Assembly (NCBI GenBank): GCA_037157565.1
Contig: JAZHRO010000013.1
Location: 116,698,001-116,762,000, forward strand
Source: Thalassia testudinum
Taxonomy: Eukaryota; Streptophyta; Magnoliopsida; Alismatales; Hydrocharitaceae
DNA: 64,000 bases
Direction: 5' to 3'
Shown here: in pieces, positions 10,167 to 21,420 of the stretch
Layout of the letters: every line of letters begins with the position of its first letter
How positions within the stretch are numbered: the stretch's first letter is position 1
Made by a program: the position numbers and the translations under genes
Notes under the pieces: model-generated
Database searches by the model: none
The model's input: the letters and a program-made list of their open reading frames with translations, nothing else
What the model was told of the DNA's origin: nothing

Positions 10167-11892
10167 TGAAAAATCTATACAAAAAGGTTTGAGTTTCGAA
10201 AACTCGTCATTGTAGTGCTATTTGCGAGGAAATCCATTAATAGATAATTTTACCGAAACTCAAAAGGAATTCTAGGTCGAACATAGGGAGGCTACGTCAA
10301 TTTGAAATCCATGATTATTTTTTTTTGTAATTTTTATTTAAAAGCGAGATAATCACAATGAATCTGATATTTACACTAAGAGAGAGAGAGAGAGACCAAA
10401 ACACTTTTATAATAAGGATAATGCTTTTACAACTAGAAAGTTGGAAATTTTATAGGTAGAAAGAGGTAAATCTATTCTAGAAAGCAATAAAGAGAAGGGA
10501 GGTGAGAAATTATCCTCCTCGACAACTACTTGGAGGATGAGCTGGAATGGGGCGATGCTTGGAAGACGTAGAGCGGAGATGGAAGATGTAGAACGAAGTG
10601 GGAAGAACTATGGGTGAGGCAGGATGACGTCGTTGGGGGATACACTTCCAGAATTGGGGTGAGAAGACCATGGGAGCTCCATGAATAGGGTGAGAAGTGG
10701 ACAAAATTTTGATTTTAACTCTAGAGGAGCATCCCAAGTTTGGGACAAGCTTCTTTAGAGCTTTGGAGAGGGAGAGAGGTAAAGGAAGGGATGAGAAATT
10801 CGAGTGGTAGGGGTCTCCTTTTATAGTTGTAGGGATTGAGGGCAATTTATTCATTTTATACTTTAAAACATTAATTCAAGGTCTTTGGTGATGGATCTAA
10901 GCGTCACTAAAGACTCCAAATGTGGGCTTAGTGCACGTGCTTGCACTACCCCTTCCTCTTCTTTTGTTTCAACGCACAATCACATCCGTGCAATATCACG
11001 ATCGGATGGCCTAAACTCAATCTTGCCTGCGCCTTCTGCGAGCGCTTACGCATGAGATCGAGCATCAACAGCGTGTTGGATAGTGCATACGCGCACCGAG
11101 CCCATCCATGTAGCCATGTGGCCTCTCCATCCGCCATCCACTTCGCATCCAATGGGAGAATGCACGACCTCCACATCGCCCACAGCCACGTATTGCTACG
11201 CCATCTTCTCGGATGGTCGCATTTATATTTTGAGCTCAAGCACCCTTGGCCATTAGATAAAGATCCAACAGCTGAGGGTGCTTGAGCATTGGCCTTCAGA
11301 AGAGGAGGCGTGGCCTTGAAGAATCTTGTTCGTTGGATTTGAGATCCAATGGCTGAGATTGATCGAGCTGTTCAAGAGAGAGTCGTACGAGCGTTCTCAG
11401 GCCAGTGTGGATGGCTAAGATGGCACCACATGGCGCTATCTTCACTGTCCATCTTCTATGCCTTGTAGATGGTGCCATGGATGTCAGATTGGTTCGATTT
11501 TCATATCATTGGCCTGTGATCGCCAATCCGAACCCATCCATGAGATCAAATTTGTCATTTAATGTATAGATTTACACAACCTTGGCCCCTTGACCTCTGA
11601 TTTTTCTCAGACTGCATCTGATGCTACGGAAGTCTGATTGAGGTGATCTTGGAGTCGTTGAACTCCTCTTGTCTCCCTAATTAGATTCATACGTTGAATA
11701 TTCAATCCAAGACCCCGATTAAATATTTTCTGTCCCTGACCACCAAAAGGTGTAAATTACTATACAATTTATACAATTTGACCTAAATGCATGATGATGC
11801 ATGTTATGTAATATTTACAATGCATGATGCTTCTACGACACTAAGAACATGCATAAATAGACATTTTAGGCTATTCAAATGCATACACATCA
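10167..11892 (-). repeat. 5' LTR of element B
   Basis: On the plus strand it spans TGAAAAATC (10167) to GCATACACATCA (11892). It holds the palindrome at 11418-11441, the proximal stem-loop at about 10875-10915 and the TATA box at 10817-10826 (minus strand). It is somewhat shorter than the partner LTR (1726 against 1784 bp). Confidence 0.85.
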
Positions 11893-12079
11893 TCCTCCTG
11901 CCACCACCACAACCTCCTCCTCCTCCTCCCCCCACCATCACCCCAATTTCCCCCCTTAGGGTTGGAAATTTAATTTTAGGTTAATTTAATTTTTTATGTG
12001 ATACTTAGGTTAGAAAATTAATTATGATTACAATTAAAGTATATACTTCATTTAATTATGAATGCAACATAGTGCCAGT
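11893..12079. other. Short AT-rich spacer between elements B and C
   Basis: It begins with CCACCACC-type low complexity that continues the tract interrupted at 5933, then turns AT-rich. No gene or repeat is recognised. Confidence 0.4.
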
Positions 12080-12451
12080 GGCTACTGTGTTGCGGTAAAG
12101 GAGTAGCGGCGATGAGTTGGTAGGGGTGGTGATGACGGGGAGGAGTAGAAGAGAGTTGAGTTGAGGAAGGAGGGAATGAGGAGGAGATTACGGTGGTGGT
12201 GGCTTAGGGAAAATGAAGGAGAAGCCATGCCTCGTCGAGATGGAGTTGAGAAGGAGAAGGACGAGACAAGAGGGAGGAGGTAGGTGGAGCATGTGGTGGG
12301 GTACGTGGTAGTGGTGGATGCCAAGGGTGGAGGAGGTGATGTGGATGAAGATGATAGCTGTGGGAGGAGTTGTGGGAGAAAGAAGGTAGAGAGGACATTC
12401 TTCATGGTGTCTTACCATGAGAAGAAGGTGAAGTAGAGGATGAATAAGAAG
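12080..12451. repeat. GGTGG-rich direct repeat, copy 1
   Basis: Contains GAGTAGAAGAGAGTTGAGTT and the following GAGGAAGGA...GGAATGAGGAGGAGATTA. It matches about 20277-20560 on the other side of element C, so C was inserted into or next to a sequence already present in two copies. Minus-strand frames of both copies read NLLLIPSFLNSTLFYS, but no gene is recognised. Confidence 0.65.
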
Positions 12452-12908
12452 AGGAGTGTTGACTCTATAATTATCAGTGTTAATATCATCAATTAGAGTT
12501 AATTTCGAGGGTACTTGTGTGATAATATCATATCATAGTGGGTTTGGGGTCATTGCATGCATTATGCATTATTTGATGTTGAGATCGCTTAGAATCAATG
12601 TTTAATGACCATGTGCACAAGTCCATTTTGAAATAGGTCTCAGATAAGTGATCAAACCATACGAATGGATCCAGATCGACGAATAAAGTCCAACGGACTC
12701 AAAATCTCCTCGATCTGGCCTCTGTAGCTCCCACAAAAGTTCGAGGAGGATCAATGGCCAGGGAATAATGTGACATCCTTAAGGACTTCAGATGAAAAAT
12801 CCAGCCGTACGGATGGATTCGAAGTGATGATCGCAGTCCGGTAATGCGGGAATCATCTTGATCTGAGCACCGTGGCATCCTCTACAACAGAAAGAAGATG
12901 GACGGCCC

Positions 12909-12932
12909 AGATGGTGCCATGTGGCACCATCT
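12909..12932. promoter_or_regulatory. 24-bp palindrome in LTR C (5' copy)
   Basis: Two perfect 11-bp arms (AGATGGTGCCA and TGGCACCATCT) around a TG centre. The 3' LTR copy is at 19187-19210. Confidence 0.55.
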
Positions 12933-13404
12933 AGGCCACCCAACACCGACCAGCATCCACCAACGTACCCATCATCAACACATCATCCATTCCCAGCCGA
13001 TGGATCTTGATCCAACTACTGAGAAGCCATCTCCACCGCATGCCCTTAGCCTCTCCTCTCAACAATCTCATGAACGTGGCGCATTGGTCGTGAGAGATCT
13101 CAAGAGAGGGGCACGGGTTCAAATTTTCGCGAGCCCTCTCAATTCGCAATTGAAGTGGCAGCGCAGCAAGGGCAGTAGCGGCGGTGCAGCAGTAGCACGC
13201 GTGCACACACGCATTTACGGAGAGCAATAGCATAGCGCCAACATAGGCACGTGGCACGGTGCATGCAGTGCAGCGCAGGGTGCACAGGCCAGCGTGTGCA
13301 GTGAAGGTGCGAGGGTGGGGGCTACAGCGATGCATGCAATAGGTCTTTAGCGACACTTTGAATGTTGCTGTTGACCCGAGCATGATTTTTGGCCTTCTCC
13401 CTCC

Positions 13405-13414
13405 ATTATAAAAG
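13405..13414 (+). promoter_or_regulatory. TATA box of LTR C (5' copy)
   Basis: ATTATAAAAG, preceded by CCTTCTCCCTCC and the shared stem-loop. The 3' LTR has TATAAAATGG at 19671-19680. Confidence 0.65.
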
Positions 13415-13911
13415 GGTCTACCCCCCTCCACTTTTGCCAAGCTTTCCCCCAAGAGATATCGCCACCTTCTAGAGCTCCAAGCAAGGTCTCGAAGCCACCG
13501 AGCCACCGTCGGAAGCCCCTCAACTGCCGTGGCTACCTTGATGTGTTCTTCGTCCTTGTTCTTATTTTTATTTCATTTTATAATGTAGTTCATCTATGTT
13601 GTCAAACATTCATCTACGTTATGTTGATTACACATTTGCTAAGAGATTATTGATACATTGATCTTATGATATCTTGGGCATGGTTCTCTAACCCTTCTCT
13701 CTCTCTATCTGTCTCTCTCTCTCTTTTTCTCAAATCGATTTTCAAGTGAATAAATGACATATTTATGTGACTCGAAAGCGAGTATTTGATCTAATTATTG
13801 TCTCCTTATGTTTGACACTCGGACTCACCTCCGATTCTTTTTAAGATTGACATCGTAAAATGTGTTACAATGAATAATTTTTACACAAACGTGTCCGCAA
13901 CTGTTAGTTTT

Positions 13912-13929
13912 TGGCACCATTACCGGGGT
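13912..13929 (+). promoter_or_regulatory. Primer-binding site of element C
   Basis: TGGCACCATTACCGGGGT lies 5 bases after the 5' LTR and differs from the intact element E site at only a few positions. The leader after it has a pyrimidine-rich run ending GTGGTTGCAG (about 14018), like a 3' splice site. Confidence 0.75.
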
Positions 13930-15383
13930 GGAAATGGATTTCTTATTCGCTTTCATCTTCTTGGTCACTATCTATACATGTGTTATCTAACTTGCTCTTC
14001 TCTCTTCTTGTGGTTGCAGGTACCTCGTGCATTGTCAACGGGAGGAGAACGAGTCAGGTTGGATCAAAGGAAGCGCAAGAAGATGATCGCCATTGACACG
14101 AAGGCTTGATCTTGACTTTGCACGATCCAAAGGTAACTTCTCATCTTTGGGACCAAGAAAAATGGTGGTGTGTTAAAAAGGATCCCTCTCATTTGCTTGT
14201 CAAAGAAAAACACCACCATTAAGTCTTCAACTCGTTAACTTCAAAAAAATCATTTTCTGGACTTGGGTTGAGGACATGATTTAAGGACCCTAAACACCTC
14301 TAAAGATTTTACAAAAAAATATCAGAGTCGCTTGTTCCAGTATGAGAACTCCTCTTCAAATTTTAGAGCCAAACTCATTGTGGTTTGGCTGTGAGAAATA
14401 TGCTGCTGGAAGTGCGCAAGGTTGTCCTAAGTTCTAGAGATCTATAGGGTCTTCTTATTGCTACGAACTCCATGCAGCTCGTATTTGTGAGAGATTTATA
14501 TTACTAGAAACATCTTGAAATTATCTACACATAATCTGAAGAATACTTTTGCATTTGAGATTGATTAGTGCGTGTTCTAATCAAGATATTAAACTTGCGC
14601 ACTAATCTAGAGGATTTGGACAGATTGACCCCCTCTTGGAAAAATGTGAATTTGGGTGGTCTATTGTCCTCGAAAAATTTTGAAATTAATTTTGTTGGAA
14701 AGCGCATTCGATTTTGGTCAAGATAGTCATTTTTTGGTTTGATTGGACCCTTCTTGAAAAAATCATGAAAAAATGATTCATTGAATAGAAGTTGCACACC
14801 CTAGTATTTTCCACACTAGGGAGCTTTTGATTTTATAGCCATACAAAGGGCCTTAAAAAAAATCAATCTACACCAACCGTGTGACTATACATTTTTGCCT
14901 TGTTTGAATGTGTAAACAAGTGGAATTTTAAAATCCATTAAAGCAAGGTTCAAATTTTAAAAACCACACATCTAAATCTTCTTGATAAAGAACACTTATT
15001 TTGGCATTGGGTCCTTACACCCAGTTGTGCACAGACGTGACCCAGATAGGACCAATCTAAGTCCTAGAAGTGTAATTGGGTTTGTAAGTGCTTGGCCTTA
15101 ATTCCCATTGTGGAATCCGGTGCCTAGGTTGTGGGGAAGTGTCAAACGATCATGGTTGTAGGGTGCAAAGGAACCAGCGGCGCGAGCTAAAGGAAGAACC
15201 TTCCCTTCAACCCCCTCATAATCAACCTGGCTGGATTAATTTTGGGAAAAGAGGTTTAAGTGCCTGCAGATTCGATCACTTTCTTTAGGGCTTCTAGTTC
15301 TCCTAGGCCTCCATTGTAGGGCCTAGTTTTGCATGTTTGATTGTGCACACTTATTTCACTCAACCTTCTATTTCCTCCAACCC
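13930..15383 (+). other. Leader region of element C
   Basis: About 1.45 kb without a sustained reading frame between the primer site and the first ORF. Only the possible splice acceptor near 14018 stands out. Confidence 0.5.
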
Positions 15384-16274
15384 ATGGATTTTAATGCTTA
15401 TCCATCCTACATAAACTATCCCCAACATGATTTGTTTTCTAACCCAAGTAGATCGTATCAACAGTTTACTTGGGGTAACCAACCACCTAGTTGGGGACTT
15501 AATCCAAGACCTGAGTACCCAGAATACCCCTCTTGTCCCAACTATCCCAATTTTAACCAGACTACACCAACCTCCAATTGGGATACTTACAACCCACCCA
15601 TCCAGGGGTACAATCAAAACCATGGGGATCCACATCTTGATTCTCCTTGTGATGACTTTTCTTTTAGGTCCCACCCACCGACTAACCAATTTGATGGGAC
15701 CTATGCTCTAGGAGAACACCAAGGCTCCCACCCTTCCTAGGACCCTAACCTCAATAGGTTATCCGAATTCAAGGATCTTTCCTACTTTACCTATGGATTG
15801 GAAGGGATTCTAGAAAAGTGGAAATCAAAGGATGATCATAAACCTAGGCAAACTAAGAATGATAGAACTTTGATTTGGACCCTTGATGAGGAATTCGACT
15901 GGGAGGAGGACTTACAACCTCAATTATTCTGGAGTAGGACAAAATAGAAAATGGTTCCTCTTGAAGAATTGGACCCTGAAAATGATAGAATAGAGGACCC
16001 ACCTAAGAACTTAAACCCCAGTACGGACTCTAGCACACATCCTCAACCATACCCTCCCAACTTTGATTTAAATACTAAAGAGTAAATCCAAGGGAAACCT
16101 AATGACACCCGATCAGTTCTTGACAACCTTCAGTTGGAGTTACAAAGACAGAATCAAGAATTGATTAAAGGGAAACAAGCCGTGATGGATATGTTCCAAC
16201 AACTGGAGGAAGAGGGCCAAAGAAAACTATTGAAAACAACCCCTCTTACTAAACCAGGAAGCAAGGCCCAGTAA
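15384..16274 (+). pseudogene. Gag-like ORF of non-autonomous element C with three in-frame stops
   Basis: From ATG 15384 the frame stays coherent to TAA 16274 but is cut by stops at 15738, 15945 and 16083. The first third is rich in Pro, Asn, Tyr and Gln (motifs QQFTWGNQPPSWGLNP and PNYPNFNQ) and resembles the disordered nucleocapsid-proximal part of the element E Gag (WRNHPNFQWAGN). The end has a charged Gln/Glu segment (LQLELQRQNQELIK) likely to form a coiled coil. The capsid-like Gag core seen in element E and CCHC knuckles were not seen. It may be the relic of a protein that let the element be packaged by a relative. Function is inferred only from position and composition. Confidence 0.5.
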
Positions 16275-16336
16275 TGATCAATTTGACTACACCTAGTTGC
16301 CCAAAATTGTTTTAGTCCACCATTGATACGCCTCCA

Positions 16337-17164
16337 TTGTTGGACAAATCATTAGAAAATGTCATTAAGGATTCCTTGGGGAAGGTTGAGGGCAAAAATC
16401 AAGAGAAAATTGAGAACTTAAGGGCTGCTGTCAGTGAATCCAAATCCAATCTCTTTGAGGAAAAGGATTTAATGAAAGCGACATCTAGAATTGAAGATGG
16501 GGAATGGAATTCTGAAATAATTGGTTTTGAATCATTTAAAACTCCTATCACAAGTTTAGAGAAGGGCCAAAGGAATGAATCTGAGTCTGAGTTGGATGAT
16601 GAAATTGGCCCAATCTCTACTACAACCTTGGAAATGGAGGCTAATGTAAAAAAAGGTGAAGATAATATTCTAGGGGTCAAGGAATTGGAGGGTATGAGCA
16701 ATGACACCCTAGTTGAAGAAGGGATGGATTTTTCTTTAGAGAACAACCTCATGCTTAGGGCCTATTCTGAAACTCTTGATTTTGTTACGTGCCCTATCAG
16801 AATTGAAATCTCACAACCCGAATGCACTGGAATTGATATACCTTTTGGGGATTACAACTTTAAAGGGACACAAACTAATTACAAAACCTACGTTTTTAGT
16901 GTCTGGCATTTTAGATTCAGGTTGTGCTCATCCAAATCAATTTCTCTGCATGCCTGTAGACTAAGAGAGGAACGAACACGGGCATGCAAGGTACACCATT
17001 TGCAGAGTTCCCATCCTTTAGGGATGGGACTCCACCACAACCTAGTTCGCATCTGTGGACTTCAAACTCTGGGTCTAGGTGATTTTGTTTTCACCTCCTT
17101 GACCCAGACCAGTCTTGTTTGTGCATCATGCCTAGCTGAAGGCACTAAACTCAAAGCTTCCTAG
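16337..17164 (+). CDS. Uncharacterised acidic ORF of element C
   Basis: A 275-residue frame, rich in Glu, Ser and Lys in its first half, with no recognised domain. It holds no protease DxGAS motif. It occupies the place of pol, downstream of the Gag-like ORF, and ends (TAG 17162-17164) inside or next to the conserved post-pol motif, just as the last ORFs of elements D and E do. The second half (from about residue 170) is Cys/His/Arg-rich and may be a frame-shifted remnant. It could be a novel accessory ORF or non-coding decay. Confidence 0.35.
   Translation: MLDKSLENVIKDSLGKVEGKNQEKIENLRAAVSESKSNLFEEKDLMKATSRIEDGEWNSEIIGFESFKTPITSLEKGQRNESESELDDEIGPISTTTLEMEANVKKGEDNILGVKELEGMSNDTLVEEGMDFSLENNLMLRAYSETLDFVTCPIRIEISQPECTGIDIPFGDYNFKGTQTNYKTYVFSVWHFRFRLCSSKSISLHACRLREERTRACKVHHLQSSHPLGMGLHHNLVRICGLQTLGLGDFVFTSLTQTSLVCASCLAEGTKLKAS
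17130..17158 (+). promoter_or_regulatory. Conserved post-pol motif and stem-loop (element C copy)
   Basis: GCCTAGCTGAAGGCACTAAA, followed by AAAGCTTCC and GGAGCTTT arms (17154-17184) that pair with one bulge. Confidence 0.5.
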
Positions 17165-18473
17165 GTGGCAACTCGGAGCTTTCAAGTTGACTAGATTCTA
17201 GATTACAACTCAGGTGATTTCTTTCCCTACTCCCTTGCATACATTTATTTTTCCAATGAGGACATTGTCCAACTTAGGCATAGGTGGGTGATAATTCTTA
17301 GGATCTGAATATAAATTGTCAATTTGAACTAATTTTAATTCCTTTTGTTTAAAAAAAAAAATTAGGAAAATAAAACATAGGTATTAGAAGCTTGTCGACT
17401 TTAGGAAATGATACGTTAGGGACCTAATCACTTAGACCCTTCAAGTCTTTAGACTTAATTAGTCTGGGTATCCACTAAAATGTAGATTTGGTCTCGAGTC
17501 CTCGCCACCTTAATGTATATTAATCTGGTCAATAAAGTAGGGTGATAAGTATACGACTTACCAACCCACCCTCTGATTTGGGAGGATTTTTAGTCTAAGC
17601 ATCTACACATGTTTTGCATTGACTCACTCATCAGCGGTTCTAATGGAAATTGGGTAGCTAATGAACCTTCTAGGGTGGTATGGTTGGCAAGTTGTCGTGG
17701 GTAACAGCCCATTGGTAGGTTGTCCAGAGCCCAGCCACAGGACCATTCTCTTTCACTACTGCCTTTAGGTAAATCTTAGATCAGGAAAGTCACCTACTTA
17801 AAAAAAAAATAGAATAGAAATAGGAAACTAGAAAAGGAGAAAAGAAAAAAGAAATAAGTCACACTGCACCACACAAGTATGGCTAGCAAGTGGTCATGGG
17901 TAACAGGCCATTGGCCAGCTGTCTAGATCCTAGCTCATAAAATGCACAAGAATTCCAAAACACTTAAGGAAGAAGAGGGGAAGAGCATAATCCAGGGAGA
18001 TATACACTGGGTTCGCCCTTGCGTTGACCCCACAAAAATAAAAGGTAGGGAGAAAGCTACCGGTCATATAGATACACCTTCATGCAACATTTTTTCTTTC
18101 AGGTCACCTAGGGGCGTAGAAAGCCAAAGTTCATTTTAATTGCCGTTGAGTGAGTCTATCATTTTCACAATACGATGCTTAGTATTGAGAATCCTTTCGA
18201 GTCTTGGGTGGATTGGGTAGCTATAAAAAGTTACCCCAAAATCCTCAACAACAAAAATCCAAAAAAATTAGAAAAGATCAAAAAGAAAAAAATATGTATT
18301 TGCTTCAATATAGAATGAGGTGAGGACTCGGGCGATCGGCATTTTGGCAGGCAACCCGGGCACTATTGAGTCTTAGCAAGTTAGGTTCTTAGTAGAAATT
18401 TCCTCCTATTGACAAGCAACGTTTACCCGAGTAATCAATTCCTAATTTAGGTTAAACCATGCTAGGGACTAGC
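17165..18473 (+). other. Non-coding 3' tail of element C
   Basis: Contains CAATGAGGACATTG (17254-17267) with TTAGGCATAGGTGGGTG after it, two copies of a GGTAACAG...CCATTGG block (about 17680-17745 and 17870-17935) and GTTGACCCCACAAAAATAAA (about 18024). It aligns with the tails of A and B and has no convincing ORF. Confidence 0.7.
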
Positions 18474-18493
18474 AAGGAGTGGGCATCAGGGTA
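18474..18493 (+). promoter_or_regulatory. Polypurine tract of element C
   Basis: AGGAGTGGGCATCAGGGTA lies directly before TGATGGCTC. It is slightly degraded compared with GCATGGGGGTA in the other elements. Confidence 0.65.
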
Positions 18494-20171
18494 TGATGGC
18501 TCTATAATTATCAGTGTTAATATCATCAACTAGAGTCAATTTCGAGGGTACTTGTGTGATAATATGATATCATAGTGGGTTTGGAGTCATTGCATGCATT
18601 ATGCATTATTTGATGTTGAGATCGCTTAGAATCAATGTTTAATGACCATGTGCACAAGTCCATTTTGAAATAGGTCTTAGATGAACGATCGAACCATATG
18701 GATGGATCCAGATCGACGAATAGAGTCCAACAGTCTCAAAATCACCTCAATCCGACCTCCGTAGCTCCCACAAGAAGTTCGAGGAAGATCAATGACCAGG
18801 GGACAATGCAACATCCTTGTGGGCTTCGGATGAAAAATCCAACCATACGAATGGATCCGAAGTGACGATCGCAATCCGACAATGCAGGAATCATCTTGAT
18901 CCAAGCACTGTGGCATCCTCTACAACAGAAAGAAGATGGACGGCCCAGATGGCACCCCACTTCAATTGCGAATTCAAGGGGGTCGTGGGGATTCAAACCC
19001 ACGCCCCTCTCTTTAGATCTCCTCTCAAGACCAATGCGCCACGTCCGTGAGATTGGTCAGAGGAGAGGCTAAGGGTGTGCGATGGAGACAGCTTCTCAGC
19101 CGTTGGATCAAGATCCAACGATTGGGAATGGATGATGCATTGATGAAGGGTGCATTGGTGGATGTTGGCTGGTGTTGGATGACCCAGATGGCACCACATG
19201 GCACCATCTAGGCCACCCAACACTGCCCAGCATCCACAAATGCACCCTTCATCAACGCATCATCCATTCCCAACCGTTGGATCTTGATCCAACGGCTAAG
19301 AATCTATTTCCACCGCATGCCCTTATCCTCTCCTTTAAACAATCTTGCGAACGTGGTGCATTGGTCTTGAGAGGAGATATCAAGAGAGGGGCACGGGTTC
19401 GAATCCTTACGACCCCCCTCAATTCACAATTGAAGCGGCAACGTAGTAAGGGTAGCAGCGGTAGTGCAGCAACAGCATGTGCAGAGAGCGGCAGCGTAGT
19501 GCTAGCACGTGCACGTGGCATGGCGCGTGCGGTGCGGCGTGGGGCACGTGGGCCAGCGTGTGTGTTAAAGGCACGAGGGCGGGTGCTACGATGACGCATG
19601 CGGTGGGTCTTCAGTGGCTCTTTGAATGTCACTGTTTACCTAAGGATGATTTTTGGCCTTCTCCCTCCATTATAAAATGGCCTACGCCCCTCCACTTTTG
19701 CCAAGCTTTCCCCCGAGAGATACCACCACCTTCTAGAGCTCCAAGTAAGGTTTCGAAGCAATCGAGCTGCTGATGGAAGCCCCTCCACCGCCGTGGCTGC
19801 CTCGACGCATTCTTCATTCTTGTTCTTATTTTTATTTCATTTTATAGTGTAGTTCATCTATTTTGTTAAAAATTCATCTACATTATGTTGATTACACATT
19901 TGCTAAGAGATTGTTGATACATTGATCTTATGATACCTTGAGCATGGTTCTCTAACCCTTTTCTCTCTCTCTTATCTCTCTCTCTCTCTTTTTCTCAAAT
20001 CAATTTTCAAGCGAACAAATGACATATTTATGTGACACAAAAGTGAGTATTTAATCTAATTATTGCCTCCCTGTGTTTGACACTCGGACTCACCTCCGAT
20101 TCTTTTTAAGATTGACGTCGTAAAACATGCTACAACAAATGATTTTTACACAAATGCATCCGCGACCATCA
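18494..20171 (+). repeat. 3' LTR of element C, with internal inverted duplication
   Basis: Starts TGATGGCTCTATAA and ends GACCATCA, followed by the AGGAG duplication. It is about 230 bp longer than its partner because of an inverted copy of part of its own U3 (about 18956-19190). It carries the palindrome at 19187-19210, a perfect Pol III B-box-like GGTTCGAATCC near 19399 and TATAAAATGG at 19671-19680. Confidence 0.85.
18956..19442. repeat. Long imperfect inverted repeat inside 3' LTR C
   Basis: The left arm (about 18956-19190) is the reverse complement of the right arm (about 19190-19442). Matching landmarks include GTTGGATCAAGATCCAACG in the left arm against CGTTGGATCTTGATCCAACG in the right, and CTCCTCTCAAGACCAATGC against GCATTGGTCTTGAGAGGAG. 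The 5' LTR has only the right-arm version, so the duplication arose after or during insertion. Confidence 0.75.
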
Positions 20172-20276
20172 AGGAGCTGTGATGGAGGATTGATGGTGGT
20201 GGATCCGTAAAGGTAAGACAAGGAGTTGAAGATGACGATGTTGGTCATGTGGTGGAGAAAGACAACAGTGTCAGCA

Positions 20277-20560
20277 GTTGCTACGTTATGGTGAAAGAGC
20301 AGCAATGGTGAGTTGGTGATAGTGGAGAGTAGAAGAGAGTTGAGTTGAGGAAGGATGGAATGAGGAGGAGATTATGGTGGTGATGGTGGGTTGGGGAAAG
20401 TGGAGGAGAAGGCCACCATGCATGGCTCTTGGAAGTGGAGTTGGAGTGGGAGAAGGATGGGACGAGAGGGGGAAGGGTGGAGTAGGTGGTGGGGTGGTAG
20501 TGGTGGATGTTAGGAATGGAGGAGGTGGTGAGAATGGAGGTGACGATTATGGAAGGAGGA
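20277..20560. repeat. GGTGG-rich direct repeat, copy 2
   Basis: Homologous in the same orientation to 12080-12451, sharing GAGTAGAAGAGAGTTGAGTT. It lies about 100 bp beyond the right target duplication of element C. Confidence 0.65.
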
Positions 20561-21420
20561 AGATGGGTTTTTTTTTTTGTTGAAATGCACATCTTGATTT
20601 TGTTTGTCAATTCTCTGTTGTTGCATGCTTTTAGAAATTTGACGATGAAAGTGATTGTTATAGAGCTTTCTTTCGATAATTCCATGACTGCATGTTTGAA
20701 TTGTGTTCCCAAATTGTTTGAATTATTTGATATTTATGTTTGATTATGAAAATTTTATTACAACTTTGTACATACACACACTTGCATAAATTTAGATGCA
20801 CTTGATGACAAGCAATAGAAATTCTAACCCCTAAATAACAGGTTGTGGGAAGGATATAATTGCATCAAAGTAATAGCTTGTTGAGACTTATGATCATGTT
20901 GTACGGACAATGCAGAGTATGTGTATACCTCACTTACATGCACAATGCATTGTCTTTATAACATGCCAAAAGTGTCGTCATCCTTCGTTCATAGAAGTTC
21001 TGAACAAGGGGGGGTCCTTAAAGATTTGATCACGACTTAGGGTTACTTCTTTCATATAACTAGTGTTTGAAGAAATTTCGATCTCATTTTCTCGCTCTTC
21101 TCCGCTATACCAACTAATCCTAGCTCCGTTCCCGAAGTGCCCTTTAGTGAGAACTATTAGGGATGTAGTTAAGGTCAGTCTTAGGGGATATACTGGAGAA
21201 GTGTGGGGAAATGCTGCCGAAATTTTTCTAAGCACTTGTTGCATGTAGGAAGTAATGTTGTGATCAAATCTTTAAGGATGGGCTATCAAGTGAAAATCTT
21301 CTTAAAGTACACATTTCTTCCTTATTCAAGTCTAAATTATGAGTGATCTTAAAATACACATTTTTACCTTATTCGAGTCCAACTTATGAGTGGTTTTCTT
21401 TTACATTTAGGTTAATTATC
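20561..21420. other. Region upstream of CACTA transposase remains
   Basis: AT-rich with a T run at 20570; no ORF with recognised homology. It could hold the promoter and leader of the CACTA transposase gene, but no CACTA tip was found. Confidence 0.35.

Larger units (their letters stand above)
5934..11892 (-). mobile_element. Element B: internally deleted Athila-lineage retrotransposon
   Basis: Two same-orientation LTRs of one family (5934-7717 and 10167-11892) flank only 2.45 kb. On the minus strand the order is 5' LTR, primer-binding-site relic, integrase zinc finger and core, integrase C-terminus, conserved tail, polypurine tract, 3' LTR. Gag, protease, reverse transcriptase and RNase H are absent. 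The integrase sequence begins immediately beside the primer site, which indicates one large internal deletion. No clean 5-bp target duplication is visible: the flanks read TGGAG and TCCTC, so the ends may have been altered. The LTRs differ at many positions, so the insertion is old. Confidence 0.85.
12457..13906 (+). repeat. 5' LTR of element C
   Basis: Begins TGTTGACTCTATAA and ends at CTGTTA before the spacer GTTTT and the primer site. U3 includes a module duplicated in tandem (about 12650-12770 and 12790-12910), the palindrome (12909-12932), a stem-loop of the type TCTTTAGCGACA...TGTTGCTG (about 13347-13375) and a TATA box ATTATAAAAG (13405-13414). R/U5 has CT-rich runs near 13700. Confidence 0.85.
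12457..20171 (+). mobile_element. Element C: non-autonomous Athila-type LTR retrotransposon
   Basis: LTRs 12457-13906 and 18494-20171 bound a 4.6-kb interior. A 5-bp duplication AGGAG flanks it (12452-12456 and 20172-20176), confirming a complete insertion. The interior has a primer site (13912-13929), a leader, a decayed ORF rich in Pro/Tyr/Asn/Gln (15384-16274), a second ORF (16337-17164), and the conserved tail and polypurine tract. No protease, reverse transcriptase, RNase H or integrase is visible, so it would need enzymes from an autonomous relative. The LTRs are clearly diverged and the 3' copy carries a large inverted duplication. Confidence 0.88.

Noticed and set aside
5929..11897. 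Target-site duplication for element B
   Set aside because: Flanks are TGGAG and TCCTC; small shifts of the boundary do not give a matching pair.
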